Below, one piece after another: positions 41,371 through 49,959 of a stretch of DNA of 63,215 nt (position 1 is the first letter of the stretch; each line of letters starts with the position of its first letter). The stretch lies in the IMG/VR virus record IMGVR_UViG_3300020021_000008, positions 1 to 63,215 of that record; one strand, written 5' to 3'. This DNA is from a virus. The position numbers were made by a program, and so were the translations under genes. Below the pieces are notes generated by a model. It ran no database searches, was not told where the DNA came from, and was given only the letters and a program-made list of their open reading frames with translations.

Positions 41371-41642
41371 TGTTAAGTCATTACTTTGGAGTTGACGCCA
41401 TAGAACGTTACCTCAAGGAATTGCAGCAGCAGTGTGCTGCGAACATCAACCAAGCAGGCATGCAGCCCAACGACCCATTCGAGGGTGATCCTGCGGCCAA
41501 GGCACTCCACGACCAGCTTGCCGCGGAGGAGGCCGAGACCGCTGTGTGCCCTCTGTGTCGCGACACCGTTCCGCGCTCCAAACCCCAATGTACCTCAGTC
41601 GCATTCTGCAACTCGATGCCAGTCAGGAGAGCCCCGCTATGA
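41370..41642 (+). CDS. Small protein with Cys pair
   Basis: 90 aa, 1-base overlap with the nuclease gene. VDAIERYLKELQQQCAANIN, then AVCPLCRDTVPRSKPQC: a single zinc knuckle plus a further Cys. Confidence 0.45.
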   Translation: MLSHYFGVDAIERYLKELQQQCAANINQAGMQPNDPFEGDPAAKALHDQLAAEEAETAVCPLCRDTVPRSKPQCTSVAFCNSMPVRRAPL

Positions 41643-41986
41643 GCACAGGATGGATCGGAGTGGACCTCGACGGCACTCTAGCTCACTATGACGGATGGGT
41701 GGACAGCAGCCACATAGGAGCCCCAATACCCGTCATGGTGGATCGAGTTCGTCGGTGGATCGACAGTGGACTCACGGTCAAAATCTTCACAGCTCGTTTC
41801 CACAACGGCCCAAAGGCCATAGCAGTTATCAACGAGTGGAGCCTGTTCCACCTGGGCCAAGTCCTCGAAGTCACCGCAACCAAGGACTTTCGCATGGTGG
41901 AACTCTGGGACGACCGAGCCATTCGAGTTCGCATCAACACGGGAGAAATCATCCTCGGTTCCGATCTATTAGGAGAGCCCTCATGA
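41639..41986 (+). CDS. HAD-like phosphatase
   Basis: 115 aa. Motif I VDLDGTLAHYDGW (DLDGT), motif II IFTAR, motif III/IV TKDFRMVELWDDRAI with the K and DD. This is the compact phage HAD type related to polynucleotide kinase-phosphatase C-domains; it may remove phosphates from nucleotides or DNA/RNA ends. All catalytic motifs are present. Confidence 0.7.
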   Translation: MSTGWIGVDLDGTLAHYDGWVDSSHIGAPIPVMVDRVRRWIDSGLTVKIFTARFHNGPKAIAVINEWSLFHLGQVLEVTATKDFRMVELWDDRAIRVRINTGEIILGSDLLGEPS

Positions 41987-42120
41987 CCTGGGAAAAGCCC
42001 CCTCCACCTCCAGTGCCGTTCGAAGTCCCCACCTCCGTCAACTGGCACTGCACTGCTTGCGGAGCCCGCAATCGCAACCACTGGGACCACTGCTCAGAGT
42101 GTGGTTCGGAGAAACCTCAT
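41983..42120 (+). CDS. Zinc-ribbon ORF with no nearby stop (possible +1 frameshift into the ATPase)
   Basis: ATG 41983 overlaps the HAD stop. About 45 residues look real: Pro-rich start, then WHCTACGARNRNHWDHCSEC, a clear zinc ribbon. The frame has no stop until 42975 and runs through the ATPase gene in another frame, where it reads as shadow. The end given here marks where the ATPase begins. Either an overlapping long frame, a +1 shift near GCC CCC TCT, or a sequence error would explain it. Confidence 0.45.
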
Positions 42121-43024
42121 GCCCCCTCTCAGCCAGCACCAGTCCGCCACAACCACCAAGCTTCTACTTATTGGCGACTCGGGCAGTGGCAAGACGGGGG
42201 CGCTGGCATCCCTAGCTTCTGCGGGGTTCAATCTCCGAGTGCTGGATCTGGACAACGGCCTGGACGTGCTGCACAACCTCCTATCGGATCCAAGAAGTCC
42301 GTATGCGAAGGACTCCCTGGACCGAGTAAAATTCGTCACTCTGACCGAACCTATGAAGATGGTAGGGAAGACCCTGCAGCCGGTCCGAGTGGACGTGTGG
42401 CCCAGGACCATGAACATGCTCTACCACTGGATGGAGCCAGCCACGCCGGACTCCCCGGCCCTGGACCTCGGTTTGTTGACCTCGTGGACTCCGCAGGACG
42501 TACTTGTTATAGACTCGCTATCGACCTTCTCAACAGCCGCGATGAACTTCGTGCTCTCCATGAACGGTCGAGTGGGCAAGGCCCCCTTTCAGTCCGACTT
42601 CGGACAGGCACAGAACCTAGTCGAGTCGGCGTTGCAGATGCTCTTCGACAGCACAATAAAGTGCAACGTTATTGTGACTGCTCATATTGCGTTTATTGGC
42701 GAGGACAACGGGCCACTCCGGGGATACCCGGCCAGCCTCGGGAAAGCACTACCACCGAAGGTCGGGAGGTACTTCAATACTATGTTGGGTGTAAAAAGCA
42801 CGGGGCAGGGCAGTGCGGTCCGGCGCAAGATCCACACCAACACCCAGGGAGTGATCGACCTCAAGAACACGGCGCCCCTCCGCGTCCCGCCGGACTTTCC
42901 CATCGAGACTGGGCTAGCAGAGTACTTCAAACTGGTCCGAGGGGCCGGAACTTCGGTCCCCGTTACAACTGGTAACACCGTCGAGCCAACCCCTGCCATG
43001 GCTGCACTGGAGCCGCCGCGATGA
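42119..43024 (+). CDS. RecA/Sak4-like ATPase
   Basis: 301 aa from ATG 42119 (RBS GGAGAAACCTC); a GTG at 42101 would add six residues. Walker A LLIGDSGSGKTGALASL, Walker B DVLVIDSLST, then VIVTAHIAFIGED, the pattern of phage Sak4-like single-strand annealing/AAA ATPases. Likely a recombination mediator acting with the exonuclease at 40432 and the ssDNA-binding protein at 43438. Confidence 0.7.
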   Translation: MPPLSQHQSATTTKLLLIGDSGSGKTGALASLASAGFNLRVLDLDNGLDVLHNLLSDPRSPYAKDSLDRVKFVTLTEPMKMVGKTLQPVRVDVWPRTMNMLYHWMEPATPDSPALDLGLLTSWTPQDVLVIDSLSTFSTAAMNFVLSMNGRVGKAPFQSDFGQAQNLVESALQMLFDSTIKCNVIVTAHIAFIGEDNGPLRGYPASLGKALPPKVGRYFNTMLGVKSTGQGSAVRRKIHTNTQGVIDLKNTAPLRVPPDFPIETGLAEYFKLVRGAGTSVPVTTGNTVEPTPAMAALEPPR

Positions 43025-43215
43025 ACCGTCGTCACAGGCACGACACTCAATACCTCTCCATCCGTGAGGTAGAGCGCTGGGCGTGGCCGGATCGCACTCT
43101 CATGACCCCTGCCATAGTGCTATTGCACCAGCGCCCTCTCTCGGAGATCCAACTATGCCAACTCCTTCGGACTTGCGTCACTCCGATATCGAAGAAAAGC
43201 ACCGTACACAAATGA
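43021..43215 (+). CDS. Small protein, unknown
   Basis: 64 aa, ATGA overlap with the ATPase gene. SIREVERWAWPDRTLMTPAI. Overlaps the next gene by about 60 bases, so it may be shorter or not translated. Confidence 0.35.
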   Translation: MNRRHRHDTQYLSIREVERWAWPDRTLMTPAIVLLHQRPLSEIQLCQLLRTCVTPISKKSTVHK

Positions 43216-43409
43216 ACGCCCTAGCCGCACTTCTTCAAGACGAGTTCCCCGAGTACGGCTTCGCCCTACTGGTTTTCGACTTCAACAGCCCAGGGAGGAT
43301 GAACTACATCAGCAACGCACAACGAGCCGATATGGTCAACGCACTCAAGGAGCTTATCACCAAGTTCGAAAGTCAAACACATGGCCAAGCACGCACCCCC
43401 ACAACCTAG
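43155..43409 (+). CDS. Small protein, unknown
   Basis: 84 aa from ATG 43155 (RBS CGGAGATCCAACT). Helix LAALLQDEFPEYGFALLVFD then DFNSPGRMNYISNAQRADMV and a second helix. Unknown. Confidence 0.5.
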   Translation: MPTPSDLRHSDIEEKHRTQMNALAALLQDEFPEYGFALLVFDFNSPGRMNYISNAQRADMVNALKELITKFESQTHGQARTPTT

Positions 43410-43437
43410 CGCAACAACCTCCACGGAGTCCACTCCC

Positions 43438-43881
43438 ATGTCCGACAGCAACATCGCCACCGACTTCCGCGCCCTGCTCTCGAAGCCCGCCGACTCGATC
43501 GAGCGTCCGAAGCCCCTCCCTGCCGGAACCTATGAGGGGACCATCACCAAGTACGAATACGGCAAGTCCAAGGAGAAGAAGACCCCCTACGTGAGGTATT
43601 TCGTCCAGGTCAACTCCGCAGGCGAGGATGTGGACCCCGTTGAGATGGACGGAATCGACCTCAGCAAAAAGCAACTCCGTCGCGACTACTACCTCACCGA
43701 CGACGCCGAGTACCGAGTGAAGGAACTGTGGGAGTCCTGTGGCATTGACGGCACGGGGAGGGCTCTCGGCGAAATCCTCCCAGACCTCATCGGGTGCCAG
43801 GTGCTCTTGGAGGTCACTACGCGGAACAGCGACGACGGCAAGGACACCTACAACGACGTAGGCAACCTCAAAGGCGTGTAG
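43438..43881 (+). CDS. DUF669-like putative ssDNA-binding protein
   Basis: 147 aa from ATG 43438 (RBS CGGAGTCCACTCCC); an upstream ATG at 43381 has no RBS. PLPAGTYEGTITKYEYGKSK, TPYVRYFVQVNSAGEDVDP and a C-terminal LEVTTRNSDDGKDTYNDVGN fit the DUF669-type OB-like proteins encoded beside phage recombinases. Followed by a terminator. Confidence 0.6.
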   Translation: MSDSNIATDFRALLSKPADSIERPKPLPAGTYEGTITKYEYGKSKEKKTPYVRYFVQVNSAGEDVDPVEMDGIDLSKKQLRRDYYLTDDAEYRVKELWESCGIDGTGRALGEILPDLIGCQVLLEVTTRNSDDGKDTYNDVGNLKGV

Positions 43882-43886
43882 CTAGG

Positions 43887-43906
43887 GTGGGGGCGAAAGC
43901 CCCCAC
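43887..43906 (+). terminator. Hairpin terminator
   Basis: GTGGGGGC-GAAA-GCCCCCAC followed by TTCC; 8-bp stem. Confidence 0.6.
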
Positions 43907-43932
43907 TTCCGCACTCTGTAGGAGCCCTCGCT

Positions 43933-45324
43933 ATGCCCATCACCGACGACTTCCAAGTAATCCACACTGCCTCCATTATCATCAATCGTGACGAGCGCCA
44001 GCGCAGCAAAATCGACACAGGGTCGCTTCGCGACAGCATCCGGCGCAACGGCCTCATCAGCCCGGTCGTAGTGACCAGGGATCTGGTGCTGGTGGCCGGT
44101 GAGCGCCGCCTTACGGCGTGTCGAGAACTCGGTCACGAGACCATTGCAGTGAGGTTCGTGGAGGATCTCTCGCCCCTGGAACTCATGATCATTGAGCTAG
44201 AGGAGAACCTCAAACGGAGTGATTTGCCGTGGCAGGACGAAGTGAAGGCCGTGGCGAAACTTCACGAGTTGTACTGCACCATCACCCCTGGATGGTCGCA
44301 GGTTCAATCCGCCGAGGCCCTCTCCATCGCCGGCTCGTACTTGAGTTCCATTCTACGCGTAGCACGAGAACTCGATGACCCCCGTATCTCGACGGCTACT
44401 GGGGTGATGCCCGCGTACAACGTCCTCGCACGCATTGATGAGCGCAGGATCGGCGATGCAGTAGGCGCCATCATGGATGCCGGGGAGGAGATATTTGCGC
44501 CGCCATCAATCCCGGCGCCACCGCTCAAGCCCGGCGAGAAAGCCCCACCTAAGGCCACCGTGATCGCCGCTCCGGCAGAGTCAATTCTCCAAACATCCTT
44601 TTTCTCCTGGGCACCCCAGTACACCGGACCCAGGTTCAACTTCATCCACTGCGACTTCCCCTACGGAATGAACGTGTTCGGTGGGGCTATGAGCGGCCGT
44701 GACAAGTGGGCCACCACAGCCCAAGGGAAGGCACCGTATAGTGATAGCAAAGAGGACTACTGGAACCTCATCGCGTGTCTCTGCGATAACCTCGACCGAA
44801 TAATGAGCCCGCAAGGGCATCTGATGTTCTGGTTCTCCATGGAGCACTACGTGGCGACTCTCGAGGCTTTCCGCAAGCAAGCACCATCACTGATATTCAG
44901 CCCTTTCCCCCTAGTGTGGGTAAAGAGCGACAACGTGGGGATCCTCCCCGACTCCAACCGTGGTCCCCGGCGAGTGTACGAGACCGCCCTAGTCGCCTCG
45001 CGAGAGGACCGCTTCATCGTCAAACCTGTTGGCAACGCCATCTTCGCTCCCACCAACAAGGACCACCATCCCAGCACCAAGCCCGAGCCCGTGCTCAAGC
45101 ATTTCTTCCAGATGTTCGTGGACGAGAACACCACCCTGTTCGACCCAACGTGTGGGAGTGCCAGTGCTCTACGCGCGGCGGAGTGCCTCGGAGCGAAACG
45201 AGTCCTTGGCCTCGAGTCCGACATCGAACACCACGCAAATGCGTGCTCAGCGCTCAAGCTCTTTCGCACTCTCCGCGCTGCGGCGAACCTGCTGGCGAAG
45301 CCCGAACCCCTGCCGGCACCATGA
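43933..45324 (+). CDS. ParB-domain / DNA methyltransferase fusion
   Basis: 463 aa. Residues about 20-110 are a ParB/Srx-type domain (DTGSLRDSIRRNGLISPVVV, LVAGERRLTACREL, IELEENLKRSDL). Residues about 230-450 are an N4/N6 methyltransferase: motif IV variant CDFPYGMNVFG (DPPY replaced by DFPY), later HPSTKPEPVLKHFF, and motif I FDPTCGSASALRAAECLGAKRVLGLE. The order IV before I marks a beta-type MTase. It may protect phage DNA from restriction. Confidence 0.75.
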   Translation: MPITDDFQVIHTASIIINRDERQRSKIDTGSLRDSIRRNGLISPVVVTRDLVLVAGERRLTACRELGHETIAVRFVEDLSPLELMIIELEENLKRSDLPWQDEVKAVAKLHELYCTITPGWSQVQSAEALSIAGSYLSSILRVARELDDPRISTATGVMPAYNVLARIDERRIGDAVGAIMDAGEEIFAPPSIPAPPLKPGEKAPPKATVIAAPAESILQTSFFSWAPQYTGPRFNFIHCDFPYGMNVFGGAMSGRDKWATTAQGKAPYSDSKEDYWNLIACLCDNLDRIMSPQGHLMFWFSMEHYVATLEAFRKQAPSLIFSPFPLVWVKSDNVGILPDSNRGPRRVYETALVASREDRFIVKPVGNAIFAPTNKDHHPSTKPEPVLKHFFQMFVDENTTLFDPTCGSASALRAAECLGAKRVLGLESDIEHHANACSALKLFRTLRAAANLLAKPEPLPAP

Positions 45325-46385
45325 GCGGGCTTGCGCCGCCGTTCGCTCACACCAGTGGGCCAAGGGACGCCTCCGTGGTGCTGGTCGGTGAGGCATGGGG
45401 AGAACAGGAAGAACTAACCGGCTATCCATTTGTAGGTGCATCGGGCCAGGAGTTGTCGCGGATACTACTCGACGCTGGCCTTAAGCGCCAGGACCTCCTG
45501 CTGACGAATGTCCTCGCCAAGCGCCCTCCCAACAATAACATCGATCTCCTCTGCGGTCCCAAGAAAGACGCCGGGTTCAACTATGCACTTGCTCCGCTCC
45601 GACAAGGCAAATACCTCATGCCCGAGCATCTCCCAGAACTCGACCGTCTGGGCGAGGAGTTGGCGTTTGCTCCGCGCACTCTTGTTGTGGCTCTTGGGGC
45701 TACTGCTTGCTGGGCTCTGTTGGGCCGTGGTGCTATTGGGAGTTTACGTGGTGTCGTGGCTCGGGGAGTGGGTCCTGGGGAACACCTAAAAGTGCTCCCG
45801 ACCTACCATCCAGCAGCAGTGTTGCGCAACTGGTCCCTCCGCGTAGTGGTGTTGCAGGATCTGCTCAAAGCCAAGCGGGAGGCGCTGTTCCCCGAGATTC
45901 GCCGTCCGCATCGCGAGGTGTTAGTCGATCCGACACTCCCGGAGATAGCGGAGTGGTATCAGGAGGCTTCCCGTGCTGAGTTGCTCGCTGTTGACATTGA
46001 GACTATGCACAAAACAATCTCCTGCGTGGGCTTTGCACGCAGCGCCAATCGGGCTATCTGCATCCCTTTTGCTGATGATCGATTTCTGGCTCGAAGTTAC
46101 TGGCCTACTGTCGCTGATGAGGTAGCGGCGTGGGAGTGGGTGAGGGCGCTACTGCAACTTCCGGTCCCCAAGGTGTTCCAAAACGGAGTGTATGACATTT
46201 CGTACCTCTGGCGGATGGGCCTCCCCGTCCGCAACAGCCTCCACGATACCATGCTTCTTCACCACTCGATGTTTCCGGAATTGCAGAAGAGTCTCGGGTT
46301 TATGGGCAGCATTTATACCTCGGAGAGTTCATGGAAATTAATGCGGCAGAGGAAGAAGGAAGAAGATTTGAAGAGGGAGGAGTGA
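45321..46385 (+). CDS. Uracil-DNA glycosylase fused to the start of a 3'-5' exonuclease domain
   Basis: 354 aa, ATGA overlap with the MTase gene. Residues 1-190 are a family-4-like UDG: VGEAWGEQEELTGYPFVGAS, TNVLAKRPPNNN, and PTYHPAAVLRN. Residues 200-354 are a DnaQ-like exonuclease: Exo I LLAVDIETMH, Exo II FQNGVYDISYL, then HDTMLLHHSMFPELQKSLGF. It stops before Exo III; that motif is in the polymerase gene at 47155. UDG-exo-pol is the order of the SPO1 polymerase. Confidence 0.75.
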   Translation: MSGLAPPFAHTSGPRDASVVLVGEAWGEQEELTGYPFVGASGQELSRILLDAGLKRQDLLLTNVLAKRPPNNNIDLLCGPKKDAGFNYALAPLRQGKYLMPEHLPELDRLGEELAFAPRTLVVALGATACWALLGRGAIGSLRGVVARGVGPGEHLKVLPTYHPAAVLRNWSLRVVVLQDLLKAKREALFPEIRRPHREVLVDPTLPEIAEWYQEASRAELLAVDIETMHKTISCVGFARSANRAICIPFADDRFLARSYWPTVADEVAAWEWVRALLQLPVPKVFQNGVYDISYLWRMGLPVRNSLHDTMLLHHSMFPELQKSLGFMGSIYTSESSWKLMRQRKKEEDLKREE

Positions 46386-46775
46386 ATGCCAGGAGTTATT
46401 CACAGTGTTCCATGCGTTACGAAGCGCTTCAAGCGTCGTCGTTGCAGTGAATGCAAAGAGTTTTTCTCTCCGCGCAAATATGGGCAACGGTGCTGTTCAC
46501 GGAAATGTCAAGGGAGTTGGAACAAAGCACTTAGGAATGCCCTGGCGGAACCGCGATCGGGACCATCACCGGAACCCATCCACGGAAACCCGGTAAATTT
46601 GACCGCCACGGTGGCACGTCCCCTTTCGATTGGGGTAAGACCGTCAAAAGGGGTTGCCCCTTCCTTGCCCGTTTATCCGGGGTTTCCGGCGGGGTGGGCA
46701 AACTGGCCCCGACACCGCCGTCTCCTACACGAGACAGCTAGATTTGGAATTTTGCTCGAAGATATTGGACTATAG
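46386..46775 (+). CDS. Zinc-finger protein ending in LLEDIGL, inserted in the split polymerase
   Basis: 129 aa, RBS GGGAGGAG. N-terminal CSECKEFFSPRKYGQRCCSRKC is a zinc finger of the type seen at the start of some HNH endonucleases, but no HNH core follows; the middle is Pro-rich and disordered. The C-terminus GILLEDIGL shares the DIGL tail. Confidence 0.55.
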   Translation: MPGVIHSVPCVTKRFKRRRCSECKEFFSPRKYGQRCCSRKCQGSWNKALRNALAEPRSGPSPEPIHGNPVNLTATVARPLSIGVRPSKGVAPSLPVYPGFPAGWANWPRHRRLLHETARFGILLEDIGL

Positions 46776-46793
46776 CTTAAGAGGAGATCTTCC

Positions 46794-47135
46794 ATGCTGT
46801 GCGTCTTCATTTGCTCTCCCTACCGTGCCGCCAATTCCGGCACCCATCTCCGCAACACCGACTACGCCCGCCAGGCCATGTTCGACAGCTTTGCCCGAGC
46901 TGAGGCCCCATTCGTACCGCACATCCTCTACCCCCAGATCCTGAACGACGACGACGAGGTGGACCACAATCTCGCGATCGCTGCGGCTAACGCCTGGATG
47001 GAAATGGCCGACACTCTCGCGGTGTATGAGGATCTGGGGATTAGCGCTGGAATGGCGGCGGAGATTAAACTGGCGCAGGAGTTGGACATTCACGTAGAGT
47101 ACCGCTCAATTGCCACAGAAGGAACTGCAGCATGA
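46794..47135 (+). CDS. DUF4406/DUF7768-like (deoxyribosyltransferase superfamily) protein
   Basis: 113 aa, RBS GAGGAGATCTTCC. ICSPYRA at the start, PFVPHILYPQILNDDDEVDH, and LAVYEDLGISAGMAAEIKLA match the pattern of small Rossmann-like proteins related to nucleoside 2-deoxyribosyltransferase. It may act on nucleotides. It lies between the two parts of the polymerase. Confidence 0.6.
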   Translation: MLCVFICSPYRAANSGTHLRNTDYARQAMFDSFARAEAPFVPHILYPQILNDDDEVDHNLAIAAANAWMEMADTLAVYEDLGISAGMAAEIKLAQELDIHVEYRSIATEGTAA

Positions 47136-47154
47136 CCGTTCGGGATAACTAGCC

Positions 47155-48666
47155 GTGCCAGTCATCCGCACCGACGAACTCGTCGAGGGCCAGCGCACCC
47201 CACAGCAGGAGCAGATTTACAATGGTCTGGACTGCTGTGTGACGTTCGAGGTACATGAGGCGCTCCAAACGCTCTTCAACGTGGAGCCTGAGGTCTATGG
47301 GTTTGAGCGGGCGCTCCAGGGACCAGCGCTCGAAATGTCGATGAGAGGGTTTAGGATTGATGAAACCGAGAGGCGAATTGGTGCAGCGGCGCTAAGGCGC
47401 AAGCTCGTCAGGTTAGACAACGTGTTGCAGCAACTCGCGTTCGCCGTGTGGGGAAAGGGCCTTAACCCCAGGTCACCCAAACAGCTGATCGACTTCTTCT
47501 ACGGCACGATGCACCTGCCGGAACAATGGTCCAGCAAGAAGGGCGTGAGGCGGCTCTCCACCGATAGGGAGACCCTGGAGAAGCTCCAGATCTACTTCCA
47601 CGCCCTCCCCATCATCACCACCATTTTGGCAGTTCGTGATTATGCAAAGCAATTGGAGGTACTGGAGACCGAGATCGACCCGGACGGCCGGTTTCGTACA
47701 AGCTTTAATATCGCAGGAACTGAGACATGGCGGTTCAGCAGCTCAGGTAGTGTCACTGGAACGGGGAGAAATATCCAAAACATTGCTCCCGAATTACGCA
47801 AAATGTTCGTGGCGGACCCCGGCTACATTCTGGTCGGTATCGATCTGGAGCAGGCGGAGAGTCGAGAGGTGGGTTGGCTCTGCGGCACCATTCTGGGCGA
47901 TTGGACCTATCTCGATGCGTGTTACAGTGGAGACCTGCACGTTACCACAGCAAAGCTTATCTGGAGAGATCTCGGTTGGACTGGAGATCCGAAGCGCGAC
48001 CGAGCTTTGGCTGACGTCAAATTCTATCGTGAGTTCTCATATCGGGACCTGGCCAAGCGAGGGGGACACGGTAGTAACTATATGGGTACGCCGTGGACTA
48101 TGGCGAGGCATCTCAAAGTGGTGCTTCGTCTTATGGAAGATTTCCAAAGGGCGTATTTCACTGCGTACCCGGCCATTCCCAAATGGCACAGGTGGGTTGC
48201 TACGCAAATCCAAACCACGCACCAGCTCACTACTCCGTGGGAGGTGACGAGGACGTTTTTCGGCAGGCCGAGCGACGACACCACGCTCCGCGAAGCGATA
48301 GCATTCAGCCCACAGAGTTCTACTGCGATGCGGATGAACCTCGGCATGTGGAGGGTCTGGAATGAAATGGGATCGGACGTTCAACTTCTCGCTCAAGTCC
48401 ACGACGCCATTTACTTCCAGGTCCCCATCACCAGCGACATTCCAGCGATTTGTTCTCGTGCCCTCAGTCTCATCGATATCCGTCACAGTCACGGTGGACG
48501 TGAGTTGGTCGTGCCGGGAGAATGCAAGGTTGGATTCAACTGGGCCGCGCACCACGTCCACGACGAGAAGTGTCAGCCCGGTTGCACTCTAACTGTCAAC
48601 CCTAATGGACTGCGGAAGGGCACCGCCCTTCGACCCAGACTGGAGGGCCTCGACCGCGTGTTCTAA
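47155..48666 (+). CDS. DNA polymerase A, polymerase domain with Exo III at its N-terminus
   Basis: 503 aa from GTG. N-terminal QQEQIYNGLDCCVTFEVHEA is the Exo III (YxxxD) end of an exonuclease domain whose first part lies at 45321. Polymerase motif A GIDLEQAESREVGWL, motif B RDLAKRGGHGSNYMGTP and motif C LAQVHDAIYF are complete. The replicative polymerase thus depends on two polypeptides associating, unless RNA or protein splicing joins them. Confidence 0.85.
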   Translation: MPVIRTDELVEGQRTPQQEQIYNGLDCCVTFEVHEALQTLFNVEPEVYGFERALQGPALEMSMRGFRIDETERRIGAAALRRKLVRLDNVLQQLAFAVWGKGLNPRSPKQLIDFFYGTMHLPEQWSSKKGVRRLSTDRETLEKLQIYFHALPIITTILAVRDYAKQLEVLETEIDPDGRFRTSFNIAGTETWRFSSSGSVTGTGRNIQNIAPELRKMFVADPGYILVGIDLEQAESREVGWLCGTILGDWTYLDACYSGDLHVTTAKLIWRDLGWTGDPKRDRALADVKFYREFSYRDLAKRGGHGSNYMGTPWTMARHLKVVLRLMEDFQRAYFTAYPAIPKWHRWVATQIQTTHQLTTPWEVTRTFFGRPSDDTTLREAIAFSPQSSTAMRMNLGMWRVWNEMGSDVQLLAQVHDAIYFQVPITSDIPAICSRALSLIDIRHSHGGRELVVPGECKVGFNWAAHHVHDEKCQPGCTLTVNPNGLRKGTALRPRLEGLDRVF

Positions 48667-48691
48667 TGAACAACGAGAGGGGAACCCCTGG

Positions 48692-49876
48692 GTGGATTGG
48701 ATTGACGACTACTTGGTGTCCACGGAAAATGTGGCCTCGCCAGAGATCTTTCGTCTCTGGGCGGGGATCAGCTGTATCGCCGGGGCGCTCGAGCATCGAG
48801 TCACCGCGAGAACCTCCATGGGGGAGATATTTCCGAACCTCTATGTGCTGTTGGTGTCACCTCCAGGCATTGGTAAGAGCGAGGCACTCAAACCAACCCG
48901 AGACCTCTGGATGGGAACCAAGCATATTAAAGTTGCCCCCAACAGCACCACCAAAGCAGCACTGTTGGACGTGCTCGAGTCCAGCCACCAGATCGAGACG
49001 AACAACCCACTCAAGCTCGTGGAGTACCACTCACTGTCGATGGCCAGCAGTGAGTTCGGAGTGTTGCTCCCCTCGCATGATATGGAGTTCCTCTCGGTAC
49101 TCACCGACATTTACGACAACCCAAAAGTCTTTTCGGAGAGCCGCCGTACCAGCAAATCCGTTGACATTATCAACCCTCAGCTCAACATTATCGCCGGCAC
49201 CCAGCCAGGGTATCTCGCCTCGCTCTTTCCGGAGGAAGCGTGGAGCATGGGGTTTATGAGCCGCGTCATTATGGTGTACGCCGGAGCCGCTCCCCGCCTG
49301 GGGCTCTTCGATGACTACACTCGGCTCTCCACGGATGCACTGCTCACCGGGCTGAAGCAGATGATCACCACCAATGCCGAGTGTGGTTGGGCGCAGAGCG
49401 CCCAGGACGAGCTGTCGCGGTGGTACGACGCCGGGCTGCCACCCATTCCGTCCCACTCCCGCCTGAGCAATTATTGCGCCAGGCGACTGGTCCACGTCAT
49501 CAAGCTCTCGATCATCTCCACCGTCAGCCGTACCAATGGTAGTGGTAATCCCCTGGTGATCACGCTCTTCGACGTCGATCGGGCTCGAAATTGGCTGCTG
49601 GCTGCCGAGGTCGTAATGCCGGATGTGTTCCGAGCTATGGCTGGGAAATCCGACATGACGCTACTGATGGAGATGCACTTCTACTTCTGGCGCTCGTATG
49701 TCGTGGACAAGGCCCCCATCCACGAAGCCAAACTAATCCAGTTCATCTCGGCGAAAACCACTTCAGAGCGTGGCCCGCGACTGCTGGATATTGCCGTGCG
49801 AGTCGGAATGTTCGCTAAAATCCCCGGAACTGATCTCTACACCCCACGCCCACATAGTGACTTCGGAATGGAATGA
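48692..49876 (+). CDS. DUF3987-like ATPase/helicase
   Basis: 394 aa from GTG 48692 (RBS GAGAGGGG); upstream frame overlaps the polymerase end. N-terminal ASPEIFRLWAGISCIAGALE, Walker A LLVSPPGIGKSEALK, then ASSEFGVLLP, TDIYDNPK and GTQPGYLASLFPEEAWSMGF, the pattern of DUF3987 proteins. Likely the replicative primase-helicase partner, although no primase catalytic core is seen. Confidence 0.65.
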   Translation: MDWIDDYLVSTENVASPEIFRLWAGISCIAGALEHRVTARTSMGEIFPNLYVLLVSPPGIGKSEALKPTRDLWMGTKHIKVAPNSTTKAALLDVLESSHQIETNNPLKLVEYHSLSMASSEFGVLLPSHDMEFLSVLTDIYDNPKVFSESRRTSKSVDIINPQLNIIAGTQPGYLASLFPEEAWSMGFMSRVIMVYAGAAPRLGLFDDYTRLSTDALLTGLKQMITTNAECGWAQSAQDELSRWYDAGLPPIPSHSRLSNYCARRLVHVIKLSIISTVSRTNGSGNPLVITLFDVDRARNWLLAAEVVMPDVFRAMAGKSDMTLLMEMHFYFWRSYVVDKAPIHEAKLIQFISAKTTSERGPRLLDIAVRVGMFAKIPGTDLYTPRPHSDFGME

Positions 49877-49898
49877 GGCGGCCCTAGGGCCGCCTCAT
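49873..49898. terminator. Bidirectional hairpin between convergent operons
   Basis: ATGAGGCGGCCC-TA-GGGCCGCCTCAT, 12-bp perfect palindrome overlapping the end of the plus-strand replication operon; the minus-strand late operon ends at 49960. Confidence 0.65.
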
Positions 49899-49959
49899 CA
49901 CACATTCATTCACCGCATGGTGGGCCTGCTATTTCCAGACCCCCATTACTCCCACCCAA

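Noticed and set aside
43933-45324. Partition system (ParB)
   Set aside because: The ParB-type domain is fused to a methyltransferase and there is no ParA; better read as a DNA modification enzyme.
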